64,000 nucleotides of DNA, from contig JAYGXS010000004.1 of assembly GCA_036362985.1 (NCBI GenBank), forward strand, positions 39,221,626-39,285,625. Direction: 5' to 3'. How positions within the stretch are numbered: position 1 is the first letter of the stretch; every line of letters starts with the position of its first letter. The position numbers were made by a program, and so were the translations under genes. The notes under the pieces are model-generated. The model did not search any database. It was given only the letters and a program-made list of their open reading frames with translations, and was not told where the DNA came from. Source of the stretch: Ligula intestinalis (lineage: Eukaryota; Platyhelminthes; Cestoda; Diphyllobothriidea; Diphyllobothriidae). Shown here piece by piece: positions 1-15,100 of the stretch.

Positions 1-143
1 TCGCCGGTATCTAGCTGGTGAGAGCAATCTGCAGATACTGAATGCTGATCGTGATGTTGACCCAGGCCAGTACCAGTGTCAGGCACTGAACAAGACATCA
101 AAGTTTGTCAGTGCCAGCCGTGAGGCCCTTGTCAATGTGTACT
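1..143 (+). CDS. PTK7: PTK7-like exon: C-terminal half of Ig1
   Basis: Reads from base 2 and ends in a split codon before GTAAGT. It holds the F-strand signature DxGQYQC with the Ig1 disulfide cysteine, and an NKT glycosylation sequon. The upstream part of the exon or gene is outside the window. Confidence 0.8.
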
Positions 144-3100
144 GTAAGTTTTAATTCCAACCAACTGCAACTTTTTTCGGACATTTTGTTTACTGGCCTT
201 TCAAAGATCCGTTTCCGTTCGGCAACCAGACCAATGTGACTTTGGATACGAGGGGATGCCCAAAAACGAGAACTGTTTATTCAATGTTTATTTATTAACG
301 ATAACCTCTTAAAAACTTTAATCCCCTTAAAAATACCGTGTACTAGATGATAACCAATTGTTCAAAGCCTTCTTCATATTCTTCGGAACTAACGCTGTTA
401 AGTGCCTCTGGCGTTTTTTTACTAACCCAATCTAGGTTCTGTCGAAGCAGAGAACTATGTCAGACGCGTAGGGCGGGGGGAAGGGGTCGTTGTAATGTCG
501 TTTTGCTCAAAAATTGGGTAATGTTCAACGCTGTGGGGGTAGGTGCCTTGTCATTATGATGCAGCCAGTCCCCTGACTGCTTTAAAGTTATTTTATTCTC
601 ACCACCATCCTCAATCGTTTCAGTACCTGCAGATAGTAAGTTTGGTTTACTGTGGTGTCAAGGGAAGCGAATTCCACATGAACCACTCCTTTGATGTTGA
701 AAAACAAACTGTCGATGATGCGTTGCTTATTTTAGTTTGTCAGTACAACATCGTTGAGAGCTGTGGTTGCTTGTCATAAAAGCTACTTGGCTAACTGAGT
801 AGGAAGAGTGTCTGTTAAGGGTACCTTGTGACAGAGGACAGCACTACCAACCCACTTGACTAAAGGAAATAATTATATTTTTTAAGTGCCCTCTCTTCCA
901 GAGCCGTGCCGTCGTAGCCCATATGACAAGGAAATAAGACTATAAACCTCGAATGAGGAAGTACTGGGTTGGCTTATTGTTGAACTATGTCGGCCTAGAT
1001 GACGGAAATGGTCAATATAGTATCCCTTGTATTTTTTAAATTGGCATTTCGCTTTGTTAAAAATAATCGACCGCGTTCGCTGGTCTTCCTGCGGCACGTT
1101 TTTTTAAAAAAGACTGGTGATACAACTGTATGGACAAAAATATTTTAAGTCTCCATAGAGAGCGGGCGACCGACTGCCGGCCATAAGTTCATACTAAGAT
1201 GTCTGCAGTCAGTCTTTTCTTATATTTTGAACTTTAGCGTTCGGACCAATGCCGGCTTTAAGAAGAGTCAGAAAAGCGATAAAGACAGTCGAACGCTACC
1301 TGTTTGATACACATAATTTTCTATCTCAATATGCGCTCCTGGAGCACAAATTATGGTTATAGCTACTCCCGTGTATGCGAAACATCCAAATAGTACTTGA
1401 AATTGCAAATAAGACTTTCAATGTCAGCCAGGCTTTGGGTAGACTGTCACACAGTCTGTGATTGCCGCAAGATATGTACTTACCACGTGGAATCAAAACC
1501 GATTACCAAACCGACACAGATGACACTGGTAATATAACGTCCGAAGCCAACTGAAGGATGTAGTTAGCCGGTGATAATCACCAATGAAACATCTCATGCC
1601 TGTAGTCACGATCCAGATAGGCCTCTGGTATATTAGAGTGCAGTATATCCAGCATGAATTTAACGCGTAATGTTCTTGTCAAATCGGCTTTGAAATTAAG
1701 GTTACATGCTTATAATTGTGGGCTGGAAGTATGTCAGCTGACGATATAACTCACTCCTGCTGACCGTCGTGTTTGTCTAACCCCAGTACCACCTCGCTGT
1801 TACTTCCTACATACAAGCCTCCGTTTATGTGAGCTCTGAGTCCTTACCCAGGGAAGCCTGAGACGCGAAGGGATTAGCAGCCGGGCCGTTTGTGGCGCGT
1901 GAAGACGGGCCACATACCGATGCTTGCCTCTATGCACACCCATTCCCAGCTGCTTTGACAATTCGCCTTTCCATCGGAAAGTTGTGCGTGGGGGAGGGGG
2001 AGGGAGCGAGGTTGATGCAGCACGGGCCTGCCTTACCATAACAAAATTCCAGTGTAAGTCACAACTGCGCCCACCTCGTGGACATAGATGAATCTTGGCG
2101 CTTGCGAGCGTTGGACATGTCGCTGTGCGTGTGCATGTTTACGCATATCTGAGCGCCTCGGAGAAGGCTTATTAACGCATAGCACACAAAAACTTCTACA
2201 CACGCACCAACGACCGAATGCTTGCCATGTGTGCGCCTCCCGCGCCGCCCACAGGCACAATCGTAGGTAGTCTGGATGATAGATGTTTCGAGCGCTTCGG
2301 AGAATGTGCAGTTTGCAGCAACAACGGCCACTGCCGACTGGTCATTGCCTTACCTTGACTCTTTCAAAGGCCGGACTCCTGCTGGCAAGAGAGGGAGAGT
2401 GCAGGGGGTTTATTGGGTGAGAGCATTTAAATGTACACCACCACCACCGCTGCCAGCAGCAGCAGCAGTAGGAGGAAGGAAATGGAAAAAAGGAAGGCCA
2501 CCAAACACCATGGCTATGGCATCTTCGTGGGGTATTCCCAGTAGCAGCCGCCGCCGCCACGACCGCCCGCTACCTCAAAGAAGAGACACTTTGTGTCTGC
2601 GTGATTAATGGGTGCCTGTGTTCGCGTGCCACTCGGGTGTACAGGCCAGCGCGTCTACGTAGTACGTGCCATACAATAGAGAGAGGCGCTGAAGCAGCAT
2701 CAGAAGATGATAAATGGAGTGCGGAAAAGTTTACGTTTCCCCAGGGCATTGGAGCTTCACTAAACCCACTTTCTAGTGGCTTCTGTACAGAACCCGGAGC
2801 ACCCAGCCAACAGTCATTAGTCGTGATGTGAAGCACCACGGTGGCCGGGTAAACTTGGGCACCTGACTTTCATCGATGTAGGCAACCTTGGCCTATGTGC
2901 CTATATTTTGTTGTTAGTAAGGAAAATGGCGTAGTAATTTCGCCGGTGTTTCCGCTATTACAACAGCCAAGTGTCCTCACTGCCATCTTCGTTCCCACTG
3001 TGTGTCTTGAAAAGTAGACTTATTTTGGGAAATTAATTTCCTGAAGTGTAAATTCTGGAATGTCAGTAGGTGCAAGCATGAAAATGATTCTACTTCCTGT

Positions 3101-6100
3101 GATCCTGCTTCAAGGAGACTAAAACAAAGTAGAATTTTTATGTAGCTTTGAACACACAACTTGGATATTATTTGAATGGGCAATGTGTAATGTTTGTAAA
3201 AGTTCGATTCGTTTGATATCATCCGAACCACAGAATCATCTCGAAAAACGTCCCCAGATATTGTGAGAAATTGAAGGACCCAGTTAACGCAGACGTATAC
3301 GAAGTGCTTGTGGCCCATGTTACCCACATGGACCTTGCTTGTTTTTGGAGACAAGGGAATCAACAGGCACCTATTTATACTTGAAGATATTTATTTAAGT
3401 CTTGATTTCATTGTACTCAGGACATAAAAGCATGCCACCATAACGTAAATACTTCTTACAGTTTCGTATATCCTCTAGAACTATTTGCAGTTGGACTAAC
3501 TGTGGGAGAAGGAGAGATTACGGTATTCTAATCTAATTCAAATGTAGGTCACCGTTTCTCTGCCACCATGCTGTGATGTGCACGTTGGACCGACGGTCAA
3601 ACCGGCACCTGGGTATTTATGCAGGTCATCGCCTGTTGTAAGGCTTTTGCAGTTAATGCGTTTTCCCCTTGACTGCATGCTTGCTTACGCCTTGTACAAA
3701 TGACATAATAGGTTTGTTTACCAATCAGTCTTTTATGTTACACATCCGCTCCCAAACTGCAAAGTGTATTGTGTATATGTCACCTTTTTGTATTTAGGGA
3801 TGGAACCTGATGTACATGTGGAGTTGGTCAAACCTCAACGGATAGAGGATATTCAAATGGGCGTTGAGGTCGAACTGGCCTGTCGCGTCCAGGCAAGCCC
3901 ACCAGTCACTATGAGTAATATTCTCTGGTTTCATAACGGCAACGCGTAAGTGATATTCCTATCAGATGTCAAGCTAACCGTTCCAAAGCACTGTTTCAAA
4001 GGACTAGTTCCTCATGTGCGTTTTGCGGATTCTAGAATGTCCAGCGTGAAATCTTTTTATGTGTCAACCTACCTGGTCCGGAAAACTTATTGCCGCTTCA
4101 ATTCATGCCTCCCCCTCTACCCTTCGTGCGCACATGAAGGAACTTTGGCAGTCTCTAGGGTCATTTACAGTTAGACTAACGAAGCAGGATGCATTTGGTT
4201 TTTGAGGCGAGTAATCTTACTTCATAAAAGTGCTCCATTATCGCGAACAGTTAAGGGACATGAGCGAAAAATAAGAAAAGTTAATCTTGTATCAGAAGGT
4301 TTATGCATAGTTTGTCTTGAGAGAAACGATTACTGCAATAAGTCTCGGGCATATCCTCAATAGATCTGCTGGTCATTTTATGAGACAACGCCATTCGCAC
4401 TTTTAAGAGACTATCGATGAAAACGTTCACAGTGAGAAGTGAGTAGAACAATTTTTGGAAATGAAGACATCCCACAGCTGCAAGCTGTGCCTCCAGACAG
4501 GCTTGATCCATCGGCCTGAGTTCAGGCTAATTGCTCTGCTGACTAATATATGACGACGAGAACTAACAGCTGTTGTGATAGATAAATTTTCCCTTTATTT
4601 TTAGCTCGCAAGATGACTCTTCTCATCAACGTGAATGACTCTTCTTTTGAGATTGCTGAGTAACCCCACTGCGTGTAGAGAACAAGTACTTTTATTCTAC
4701 AGTGTATCCGACGCTTGAGAAAACTTGCAGTTTCTACTAACCCGGAAGATCTTTAATTGCGAAGCTCAGTCTGCCACCAAACCTTATTTTATGAACTAAG
4801 CATTTTTGGTCCTTCCTAATGTCTGCAGTTTTGTAAGTAGAATGTGGTTACAAATGTCTAACTCAAATAAACCCAGGAAATTCCAATGAAAGTGAAAGCA
4901 GGTTTCTATTAAAACAATGAAAGCGATTGGCTACGAGCTCAGTTTGAAATATTTTGGGGGTGCGCATCATGTGACTGGGCATTAATACGCAGGGAATTTA
5001 CTATAATATTACGCTGGTCAGTGATAACCTTTTGTTACCGTATCCTCCTCCCCTGTTCGGTGCTTTCAGTGGTCTTATTGTTCCCATAACTTTGCTGACC
5101 TTCGTCAGTTTTGAAACACTGAGTGGATAATTGGTGTGAACTTTGGCTGATTAATTTGGCCATCGCAAGTGTGAGGTCCACCAATGCATCCGACCCATGC
5201 AATCGGTTAATCGGTAAACATCCACTTAAGCACACCTCGGTTACACTTTCCTGTAGGTAAGAGTGACCCGTTTACTAAAAAAATGGTTTCGTAACCTCCA
5301 ACTTCTAATAGTCTACCAAGCTGTGCTCTTGTCGGTCGACGTCGTCAATGTCGGGTACTCCACGTCGATTTAAATGACCTTACTCGTGTGCTTACCTGAC
5401 TTATGCCGTGCAAGTCTGGTCTGTAAACAGTCTCCATTTTTTATCTGTTCGACATTAGGAACTCTGCATCGATGCACGTTTCTTGTAAGAGCGTTCCAGA
5501 ATAGCGCACAGATATGAATATGGTGGGCGGAAGAAAGTTTTTAGTTCCAACAAGGTGCGATTTGCCTCCGAGCATTTGTATATGTTCCTTTGTGCGTAGA
5601 CCGTGGAGGGGGGCCCGGTGACACGTCTAGGTGCACTTTCACGCCGCGCCATCTACTGGCGCGCGATCCCGCCTCCGGTATTCCTGATTCTATCTTGATA
5701 CCGGGCTCAAGAGAAGGTAGCGGTGAAAGTGTGACAGGTGCCGCGAAAGTATATTACCATTCTAAACTAATCAACACCCAAGTCACCATCTCTTCATTCA
5801 CTATTCTGCGGGGCATATGGTGAGCCTCGTCGGAATCGGAGGTCGAACTGTCATATGTGGCGGGGAGACACTTTTTACTTACTAATGCGATTCAATACGC
5901 ACGCAGTACATACTGTGATTTCAGCCTTTAGTGTCCATAGTCGTATGAGTAGCGGACTGTGACAACAGACAGGAATTAAAAAGGCGTAACTTCCAAACGA
6001 ACGTCGGTATGCAGATGATAGGAGACCACGTCACACGGACCTCACCCCGTTTTCAGTGCTTAATAACATGACTCTGGACTCTCCTATTACGAAGGTATCA

Positions 6101-9100
6101 TTCAACTTGAATATTGCTCTCAAATTTTTGGAATTTTGATTTTTTTCAGGCGACTCCCAAGCATGCAGACTCTCGGTAACGGCAACCTGCACGTTTCATC
6201 CTTCGGAATGCAACATGTGGGCATCTTTCACTGTCGCGTGATACACGCGGCGGGAAAGGTTGATAGCCGACCGCCATTCGTCATTCAAATGGATGGTAAG
6301 TTCATGTTGACTGTCAAATGCACAAACACGCACATAACCATACATTTTTTCCCGCTATGTTATGCTATGCACACATTCCTGTGAACTCAGAATTGCAGTT
6401 ATACGCTTTTGTAGGATACTACACAAAAGAGGAATACAATTTAACATAATTTTCAGTAACGCTTACTTCCCTGTTTGCAGTGTTGTAAGGTTGATGAACC
6501 TACCACCTAATTTCGCCTGGTGGATTTATAACCGAAAGCAATACACTGTTCAAAATCACTTTTTCAGTACTGTGTAGTTTCTCCATTTGTTGCTTAGGTA
6601 CTTATAGACCCAAATATATTTTGTAGAAAAACTGCTCAAGCAGATAACTGCAAAACAAGTTTTCGTCAGAAAGCAATTTTGAACAAAGGGCATTTTTGTT
6701 TGTAATTTTTCTCAGTATGAGCATTTTTAATACCATAAAATTCCCATTCGTAAAGTATCGCGTCCATGCGTTTATTACTGCAGATTGTGAAGCTTACAAC
6801 ATGGTAAACTTAAATTGCAAAAGTTCATGAGCCCTTTTTTGACGTTTTCTTGATAAAATACAGAAAGATATGACTTTCTTTACACAAGGAATATGTACAT
6901 AACCTTTGGAAACTCGGAATGCAATTTAAACGAGAAATCGAGTTCAAAATTACTTGGAAAATTACGAAGTGTTTAGATCTTACGATGCCATATTAGGCAT
7001 ATAATTAAAACAAGGCATGCTTTTCTTAAAAATAACTACACGAAGGAATAAATCGCATTGTTAAGGGAATCTAAAATAAATCGGAAAAAACGTAGCATTT
7101 AAGTAGAAAGTTTACAGAGTTGAGTTGTTGCAGACGGCCGGACATAAGTTCTTTGAAAAGCTGGCTTACTGACATGTCAGGATTATTTTGGGACCGTGCT
7201 GCACAATAATTACGTACTCTGACCTTCCTTAAGTATTCTTTTCTAACCAAAAACACATTTCAGAATTTGGGAAACACAGCCAGTGTACTTATATGTGCCA
7301 AATTATTCGTCCTTAGCCTTAATTATAGATTAAAATTTGAATTAAATGTGCATGAGATAGGCCGGAGGTATGTTCTAAGTCGAGGAATGGGAGAACCATA
7401 TTGCGTTTAGATTGGGTTGCGGGAACTAAGAATCTTTTGTCTAAGCGCAAGCACAAATTACGTAGCTCGTTTTTATAATACGGAAAAATTACCAGGAGGA
7501 AACTAAAATATAATACAGGCTCAAGAGCAAGGTAAAAATGCAAACACCAAACAAAGTAGATTATTTTTCTAATTCTAAATGAAAGAACTTGGAGAGAATT
7601 AATTCCAAGTAGCATAAAGATGGGGCTTAATTGAGAAAAGTATTGGCAGACGCAGTAACACGGGATCGTCGCACCCTAAAGATACGGTGAACTATTTAGA
7701 CACCGTTTATACTTCTGTTGCCACCGAGCGCCCAGATTCTAAACATGTCTACCCATGAAAACAAGCGAACACACGTTAAGAACACACTTTTTCTGCTAAC
7801 TGTGTTTTCGAGTTCTTATTTATCGGGAACAAACGCAGATCTTTGGAGACCGAAATCGGGTGGGGGCAGCAGCTTGACCCCAGTTCGCTGTCGCACTTCA
7901 CTTGGACTAAATCTCGTCTCTGATTTGTTGGTGATTCTATTGTCACACATCTGAATTGTATGCTGTCTGATCAACATTCTCGGTTCTGGGTGATGTTGCG
8001 TATTACAACTCTTAGTAATTGAATCGCCTCTGAAATCGGAAAGGGTCCATGCATGAACGTTGATTGGTAGGGCAGCCTTAGCAACACAATAAGACATCCT
8101 CAAAGAACTGTAACATCATAAAATCTCTTCCTACACTTTTCTGTTCCCCCAAAGCTAACGAACCACCCAGCCTGGATACTAGTGTGCGCGGCGAGCAGCT
8201 GCTCGTGTATGCCCTACCCGACAGGCCAATCAAACTCCCCTGCCCGCATCCGAGGCTGCCGGATGAGCTGAGTGATTCGCCAATCATCACGGTGTGGGGT
8301 TTCATGAAGAAACTGGGCGAACAGCAACAATCCATCGCAAACCTGCCTGTTGTTCATCTGACAGACGAGGACGCAACACTCAACATTGAGCGTTTCAAGC
8401 ACGTGCATGCCAACTTCTATACGTGTGAGATTGGTTTTCCTGGTTCGGCTGATCGATACTTCTACGTCTTTCAAGTCTATATGGCAGGTGAGCGTTTTGC
8501 ACGCCGCTCGTTTATTCAACCACTTCAAACGCTAGCATTATCTAAAGCTCATGCGCGTCCCAGGTGTGAAGAACTCGAGGTGCAAAGCCTCATGGTCGTC
8601 TGTGATACAATATTCTTGCTACTCCTAAGGAACGAGTAACCACAGAACGTATTTTCGCTTACTGGAGACACTTTAGGCAGTATTATCTGTGGACTGACTT
8701 GCCCGAACAGTGAACCTACATCGCTCCTAAGAAACTGCAAGTCAATTTCAATCAGTTGATTCGGATACGTGTGCTGGTTCCCTTCAATGTTACTATTGGA
8801 AGCATGCTGCATACACCGAAACGATCTTATGAAATGTATTTTCTATTCGAATAATACTTAAGCTGGGTTGTTATATTACTTATCGGAGCCTTATGCGGGA
8901 ATATTTTAGTTAAATAAGGTTCTTTGGCAACCAAATGCGATATTTTTTCCGTAAAAAGCTACGGCTTATCTAGTATGAATTTTTATCACTGTTGGTAACA
9001 AAGAAACCCTTCAAATTTTATATTGAAAGGAAGTGTGCCTTTCAGTTTACGAAAAGGTTCGATGTATGAGTTTTAAGACCGTAATGTGTCCATTCATAAA

Positions 9101-12100
9101 GCACCGCATATGTCCATTTTTAACATCAAATCTAACGTATGCGGCATGGTCCACATAAACTACAAAAATTGGTGAGGATTATATGATGCTCCTCTCATAG
9201 CGAAAATAAATAGGTAATTTTCATTAAACGGACTGTACACAGCATGTATTCGACAATCGTAATATTAGGTCAGATTTTATATTATTTGGGAGTTCAGAAC
9301 AGTTTTTAAACAGAAAGAGCCCATAAAGCCGTAATTTTCTGCTAAATAAGTAAAATAGAGAATATTTCCGAGCATTGTTTCGATACCATATATTTTAATT
9401 TATAAAGCCTCGGAAACATTCATCTAGTTACAGAATATAGATTTTGCAAGTGGCCGTAAAAACTTGTTTCAAAAGTCGGTATTCTAATAGAACTGAAATT
9501 TCTTTGGATAAGACTGAAGAATGACTTATATTGCAAACCTAAGTAATCATTTCTATTCGAAAAAACTTTTCAGGATATTGTTTCACATTTCATTAAATAG
9601 CATATCAAGGGTAGGTCTAGAGATATCACCGACTCCCCCTCTACGATCCACGCGGATTCCGTGGAGTCCAGTTAACGAGTTCAGCACAACAATCTGACTA
9701 CTGATTTGGTTTATGCATCTGTAGCGCAGCCCGTTACAGGAGGCTAAATTTACCTTTTTTTCGAAATTACTTCAAACTTGAATCTAAACATTTATTTACT
9801 CATCTTGAAGAGACAATGGTTGGTCTTGTTGTTTTTGCTGATCGCCTGCCCCTAACAGATTTTAATTTTTGCCTTCTCCATCTCATTTAACAGAGTTGTA
9901 TCCCCCCAAACCGTACAACTTCTCCCCACGTCCTCGTAAGAATCAGCCTCATGCTGTGAGACTTCGCGAGACCCTTGTTCTCCGCTATTACCCCGATCTA
10001 ACACCCTCAACTTCGTTTACCGCCGAAAACATCTCTAACCCTCCACCCAGACTTGAGTAAGTCAATGAGACCTTAAACACTATGTCCGGGCTTATTTTTA
10101 CAGTAGGAAGTATTTATTCCATTAATAAAAAGGCAGCAACGTTCCTGAAGGATTATTAACTATATTTACTTGCAAGTGTGCAGTCCTTTGAGAGGTGTTT
10201 AACTTATGCCATAAAGTAGTGTTTACGAGAAGGAAGATTATCCGCAATGTCGAATCAGATAGCGAGCAGGATTGAATATGAAACCGCCGTCTTATATGAT
10301 CGCCATACACGCGTGAATGGAGGACAAAGTGCACTTACGGATGTCTGAGGGGAAAGTAGGTAACAGTGTTAACCCATATTGGTAGACACACATATCTAAT
10401 AAATCCGCCACAGACGAATTACTGATCGTGACTATTTGTGGCCTTTGCCACCAAAGCGAACTTATTTGATTCGGGAAGCCAGTGGATCGGTGTACTTCCA
10501 TTCCTGTTTCAAGATGGGCACTCACCGATCGGTTACGGGACTCACAAGTCCCGTTCTGCCTTGGGGCTTGAATACCTTCACCGGAGGATTATATTTTGAA
10601 TAAAATATACCAATTTCATCTTTAATGACTGTGTGAAATAGCAAGGATATCAAAGAAAAACTATTGAGATAATTTAACACGTTTTTTCCTCTCTTTCTGC
10701 GACTTCAGTTTTCTATTCTTGGTCAAGGTCTGCTACTCACCTCGTCTATTATGAGGGTTAGGGTGCATAAGGATAAACCCTTGCATTAGTGTTAAAATTA
10801 GGACAAGGGAAGTACGTTCTCCTCTTGGAAGTGAGCGTAAGGCCACCTGTATTACGGGATGATATTTATATCCCTGTCAATCTGTTTGCCCTTCCGGGAG
10901 TCCGAGATTCAGACACGTAAATCCAAACACTTCAGTCATCGTACCCGCATCCACCTCTCGTGATCCTGTATTTGCCGTGTTATTGGAACATGCGAAGGAA
11001 TGATTTCGATGCTGTTATCAGCTCCTCTCTATATAAAGGAATTAAAATGCCAGTCACGGGTGCGTCTTTTAAAACAGGACAGCGAGTAGTTAGTGGTTGC
11101 CCTCCCGACTTCACGCACTTGCACGCTGTAACTTTTCCCTCTTATCTAGGTGGTTCCGCGTTATGCGAGGTCGACAGGAACCCCTGCTAATTCCCTCATT
11201 ACCCAGCGGACAGTTTGCGTCCAACACCCGGGTCTTTGTCATGCATGGACGTCACCTCGTTATTCGTGATGCTGAGGAGAGTGATAGCGGTTCCTACGAA
11301 CTTGTACTTACCAGCTCGGCGGGACGTGTTTCCGTGCCGTTTGAAATTATGGTCTCATGTGAGTAGCATTTTTATACTCCTAATTTTTTATTTTTTATCG
11401 CTCTTCTTTGCGCATTGAAAAACGGGCATCCCAGAAAATAGGATTAAGAGATCAAATTCGACAAAAGTACGCGTTCGAGACGTTGTCATCAGGCCTGTGA
11501 AAAAACATAAGTGAGGGTAAAGTAGCAAAGGTTTAAACAGCTGAACAAGTTGTTTGAAAATCAGCTGTCGTGGTTTAGTTGCTGTAACACGACGTGACAG
11601 GAGGTTTGAACAAACATGCTGGCTTAATCTTGGGCCAAGAGAACCATAGAACCTCCTTCTGCCTCCTCTGCCTCTCTCTAAGTCCCTGACAGAACTAGAC
11701 TATAATCCCTGACCTCTAAGCACCCTCACCCTTCTCTCTCATCGTTACTTGTGGTTGCCTGTTTTAATTTTTTCCCCGTTACCCTCTTTTATTTTACTTT
11801 ACGGGTCCAATTACGAAGCCTTCGTTTGCCGTACTTTACTTCTTAAATTTTTACATGGTTCTTATCGCTTAAAATATAGCCAGGACTACTGCAAGTTTTC
11901 TTCACTACTGGTTTGAAAATGCTTTGCCACACTTGCGGAAATTAGATCTCTAGGCCGCGTCAAACAACATTTTTTATGACTTGTTTGATATTCTACCGAT
12001 ATGCATCTGTTAATCCGCATCATCTGTTTGCAATTGGTTGCACTCTGTTTCGCACACCCCTGGAACTTGCACATGTGGCATGCAGATCTGGGTGCCTGTT

Positions 12101-15100
12101 AATGCACTGAAGTTCCAGTACCACTTAGACGACCTCTTTGTCTTCGTTGGAGGCACAGCCATCTAGACAAATTTCTTTCCTGTGTCTTTAGCATGTACAG
12201 GACTGTTTGGGGATAAGAGGTCTTGCCTCTTTGTCGTTAGTAATCTAACGCACTAGTGGAGGCGGATTCCCTTGTTTTGGAAAGATAAGTTACATAAGAC
12301 ACCCTGTAAGGTATTTTGCAAATCCGTTGGATTCAAAATGGGTATCTCAGTTTCTCCGTTCACGATTTAGTTTCGCACTGTAATCAACAGTCTCTACGCG
12401 GTGCCTCCTCAGTTCTCTTTGAACGATTTGAGGTACGTTTCTAAGATGGATGAGGGCGGAGAAGGGGGTTTCAGCCGCGGGTCGCTTTGGGTATCTGATC
12501 GTTCGGAGAGTTGGTAGTACACACTCCTTCCGAGGCACGCCTCTTCACGGAAAAGCATAAAAAAATTCCTTTTGCCTATTATGAGAAAACAGTGCAAAGA
12601 AATAAATTTTAGAAGATGAAATGGTGAACATACGTTTGTTTTCGATAATTCTCATTAGGCCTTTACATTTATATGGTAATTAAGTAAATTAACTATCTGG
12701 GTCGGAGGAAAAAATAGAACGGTTGTCAGGGTAGAGGGAATGAGGGAGGGGAGGAAAAGGGTTTCAAAATCTGATCAGTGTTAGGGGAACTGGTAGTCGG
12801 CTGAGGTGCTTAGTTGCTGGCTGTTGGATCCATGGGTCAGTTGAGTTTAGCTGGACTTGGTGGGCGTTTAGGCACACTCCTGCACAGAAAATCAAATACT
12901 GACTTTCTTGTGATATAAGTGCTTTGGAAAACAGAGACTTTTTAAAATAACTTGATCTGCGAAAGGATTCATTATTTGAATTTGAAAATAGGCATCCCGA
13001 GAAATTTAATTTGATGGAAAATTTGTCCATCGGATTCATAATTCTCTCGTTGTACAAACCTTCAAGAAATTAGCTATCTGCGGAGCTGTAGAGGTATGAC
13101 GTCGGGCCACTTAGCTCAATGGTTAGGGCGTTTGCCTCTGACTGGAGCTACGCGGGTTTTGAACTCGAGTGTGGCGGCAATTTCCACTGCTACACTAAAG
13201 TAGGGTATCTCCAGCTGACGACGACAAATAAGCCAGAAACGCCTTCCTGAAGTCTCTGTCTTGACGGTAAAATGTCCTAGGATAGTTTTTTTAGTTTGTT
13301 TTTGGTGTGACAACGTCTAAGCCATGTTTAGCAACTTTCATGCCAGGGTAAATTAAAAATAAGCTCAGCCCCTTATTGCATTCGTCATGCCTTACCTAAC
13401 TAGGTCTCAAAGAGGTAAACCGGAGAAAGTGGATTCGTCTATGGAAGAAAGGCTTGTTGTTGACTGTCCGACAGGGAAGGAGCACGACTGACCTCGGAAT
13501 AATTTGTTGGGATAAGTACTGCACCGGGTGATATGTCTATCTGTATGCTATATAACTTGTTTACTGACAAGTACAGAATGCAATTTATCAAAAACGAAAA
13601 GAAGTTTGTGAGAGATATATGATAATTTGGCTTGCCTGATTGACAATGACTGACTGCTATAGGTTTACCCATACTTCAGATAATTAGTAGAAAACATTCG
13701 TTGAGTGTTAACGTACATGCGAGACAAGTGAATAGAACCCCTACTTAATATTTGTCTTCTTGCGTTACATTATAGAAACGGCACATATTCCTATGTCCTA
13801 ACCTTAACAATAACGGCAGTTCCACCATCGCGTGAAATAGAATATAGTGAGGGCAGACTTGCGCTGCATCTACCGCACTCTCTCCTTCCCCACCCAAGCC
13901 CCGTGTCATGACCAAAGCGTGCCGTCAGACCTGTACATTAACAAGAATACTAAGCGCAAAACAAACTTTTACATTAACCGTAATCATTCTAGGAGTTAGC
14001 GCGGGGTCAACTTGATTACATGGGGTCCTTATTTTCTTAGCCCAACATTCTTATTTACTAAAAGCATCGAACAGTGTGAAGGACAAGGATAAGCGTCATT
14101 ATACTGACCAACTGGGAACGGTATATTAAGCCTGGGTAACGAGTGAAATTCCGATGGTGGATTCTAGGGCGTGCGATGTTTGAAGTTTAAGTTTAAATCA
14201 TAGGGTGCGCTGGAACTCATAGTTGAAGTCTTACTGACGAACGGCGGTTAAAAGTCGGTAGGAGTGTCTTATATGACCTCCTAAACAGGACGCTGGAAAA
14301 GTAAGGCCCAGTCTCAGTTATAAATGTGGCTCTGTACATTATTTCAGGATGAGTAAATATTCCGGTATCCTAACCCGAACGCTACCTGTAATTGAGCGGG
14401 ATTAGGTACTGACATTCAAGGGACCTCCTGTAAAATCAGCCTAAACCGTAACTGTAAACGTAACCTTATCCTTCATTCTAACAGCAAATTTCGCACTACT
14501 AACCTTAACCCTAAACATAATCCCAACTAACCTTTAAGTTACCTGTAAAGCTACCTTCATGCCCATCCCCAAAATTAACCCTAAGCCTAACCATAAAGCT
14601 GGTCCTATTTTTCCTGGAATTTGACGAAGAGACATCTACATTGCGGGCGTTTCCCTTTTTCATGTCTTGTTGAGGGGGTCACACAAGTCATCTTTACCAA
14701 AAATCTAGAAATGACTTCCCTTGTTCCTCATGTGCACCGGTAATGCATCTCAATGATTGACTGTTTGTCACTGTACGACAGCCAGAATGAGCTGTAGACC
14801 TGGGGCTCTACAACGAAAACGGAAAGGCCCATTTCCGTTCTGCGATCAGGACAGACTGCTACTCGTTTGTGCCTTCAAGTGCCTCCTGAGGGCGGGGGGT
14901 AGACTGATCTTTGGTTGGCGTTATTAATGGACAGGGAACAATTATTGCGGATGGGTAGGCTAGCTGTCTGGTAAACAGGTAGGAAAGGTGAATTTCGGCA
15001 GACGAAAGTGGTATCAGCCACCGGCGTGCCTAGGCTGAGATGATGCAGCCGCTACAGTAAACCCTTCATATAGGGAGTTATGCGTTAGTACGGCGTATGC

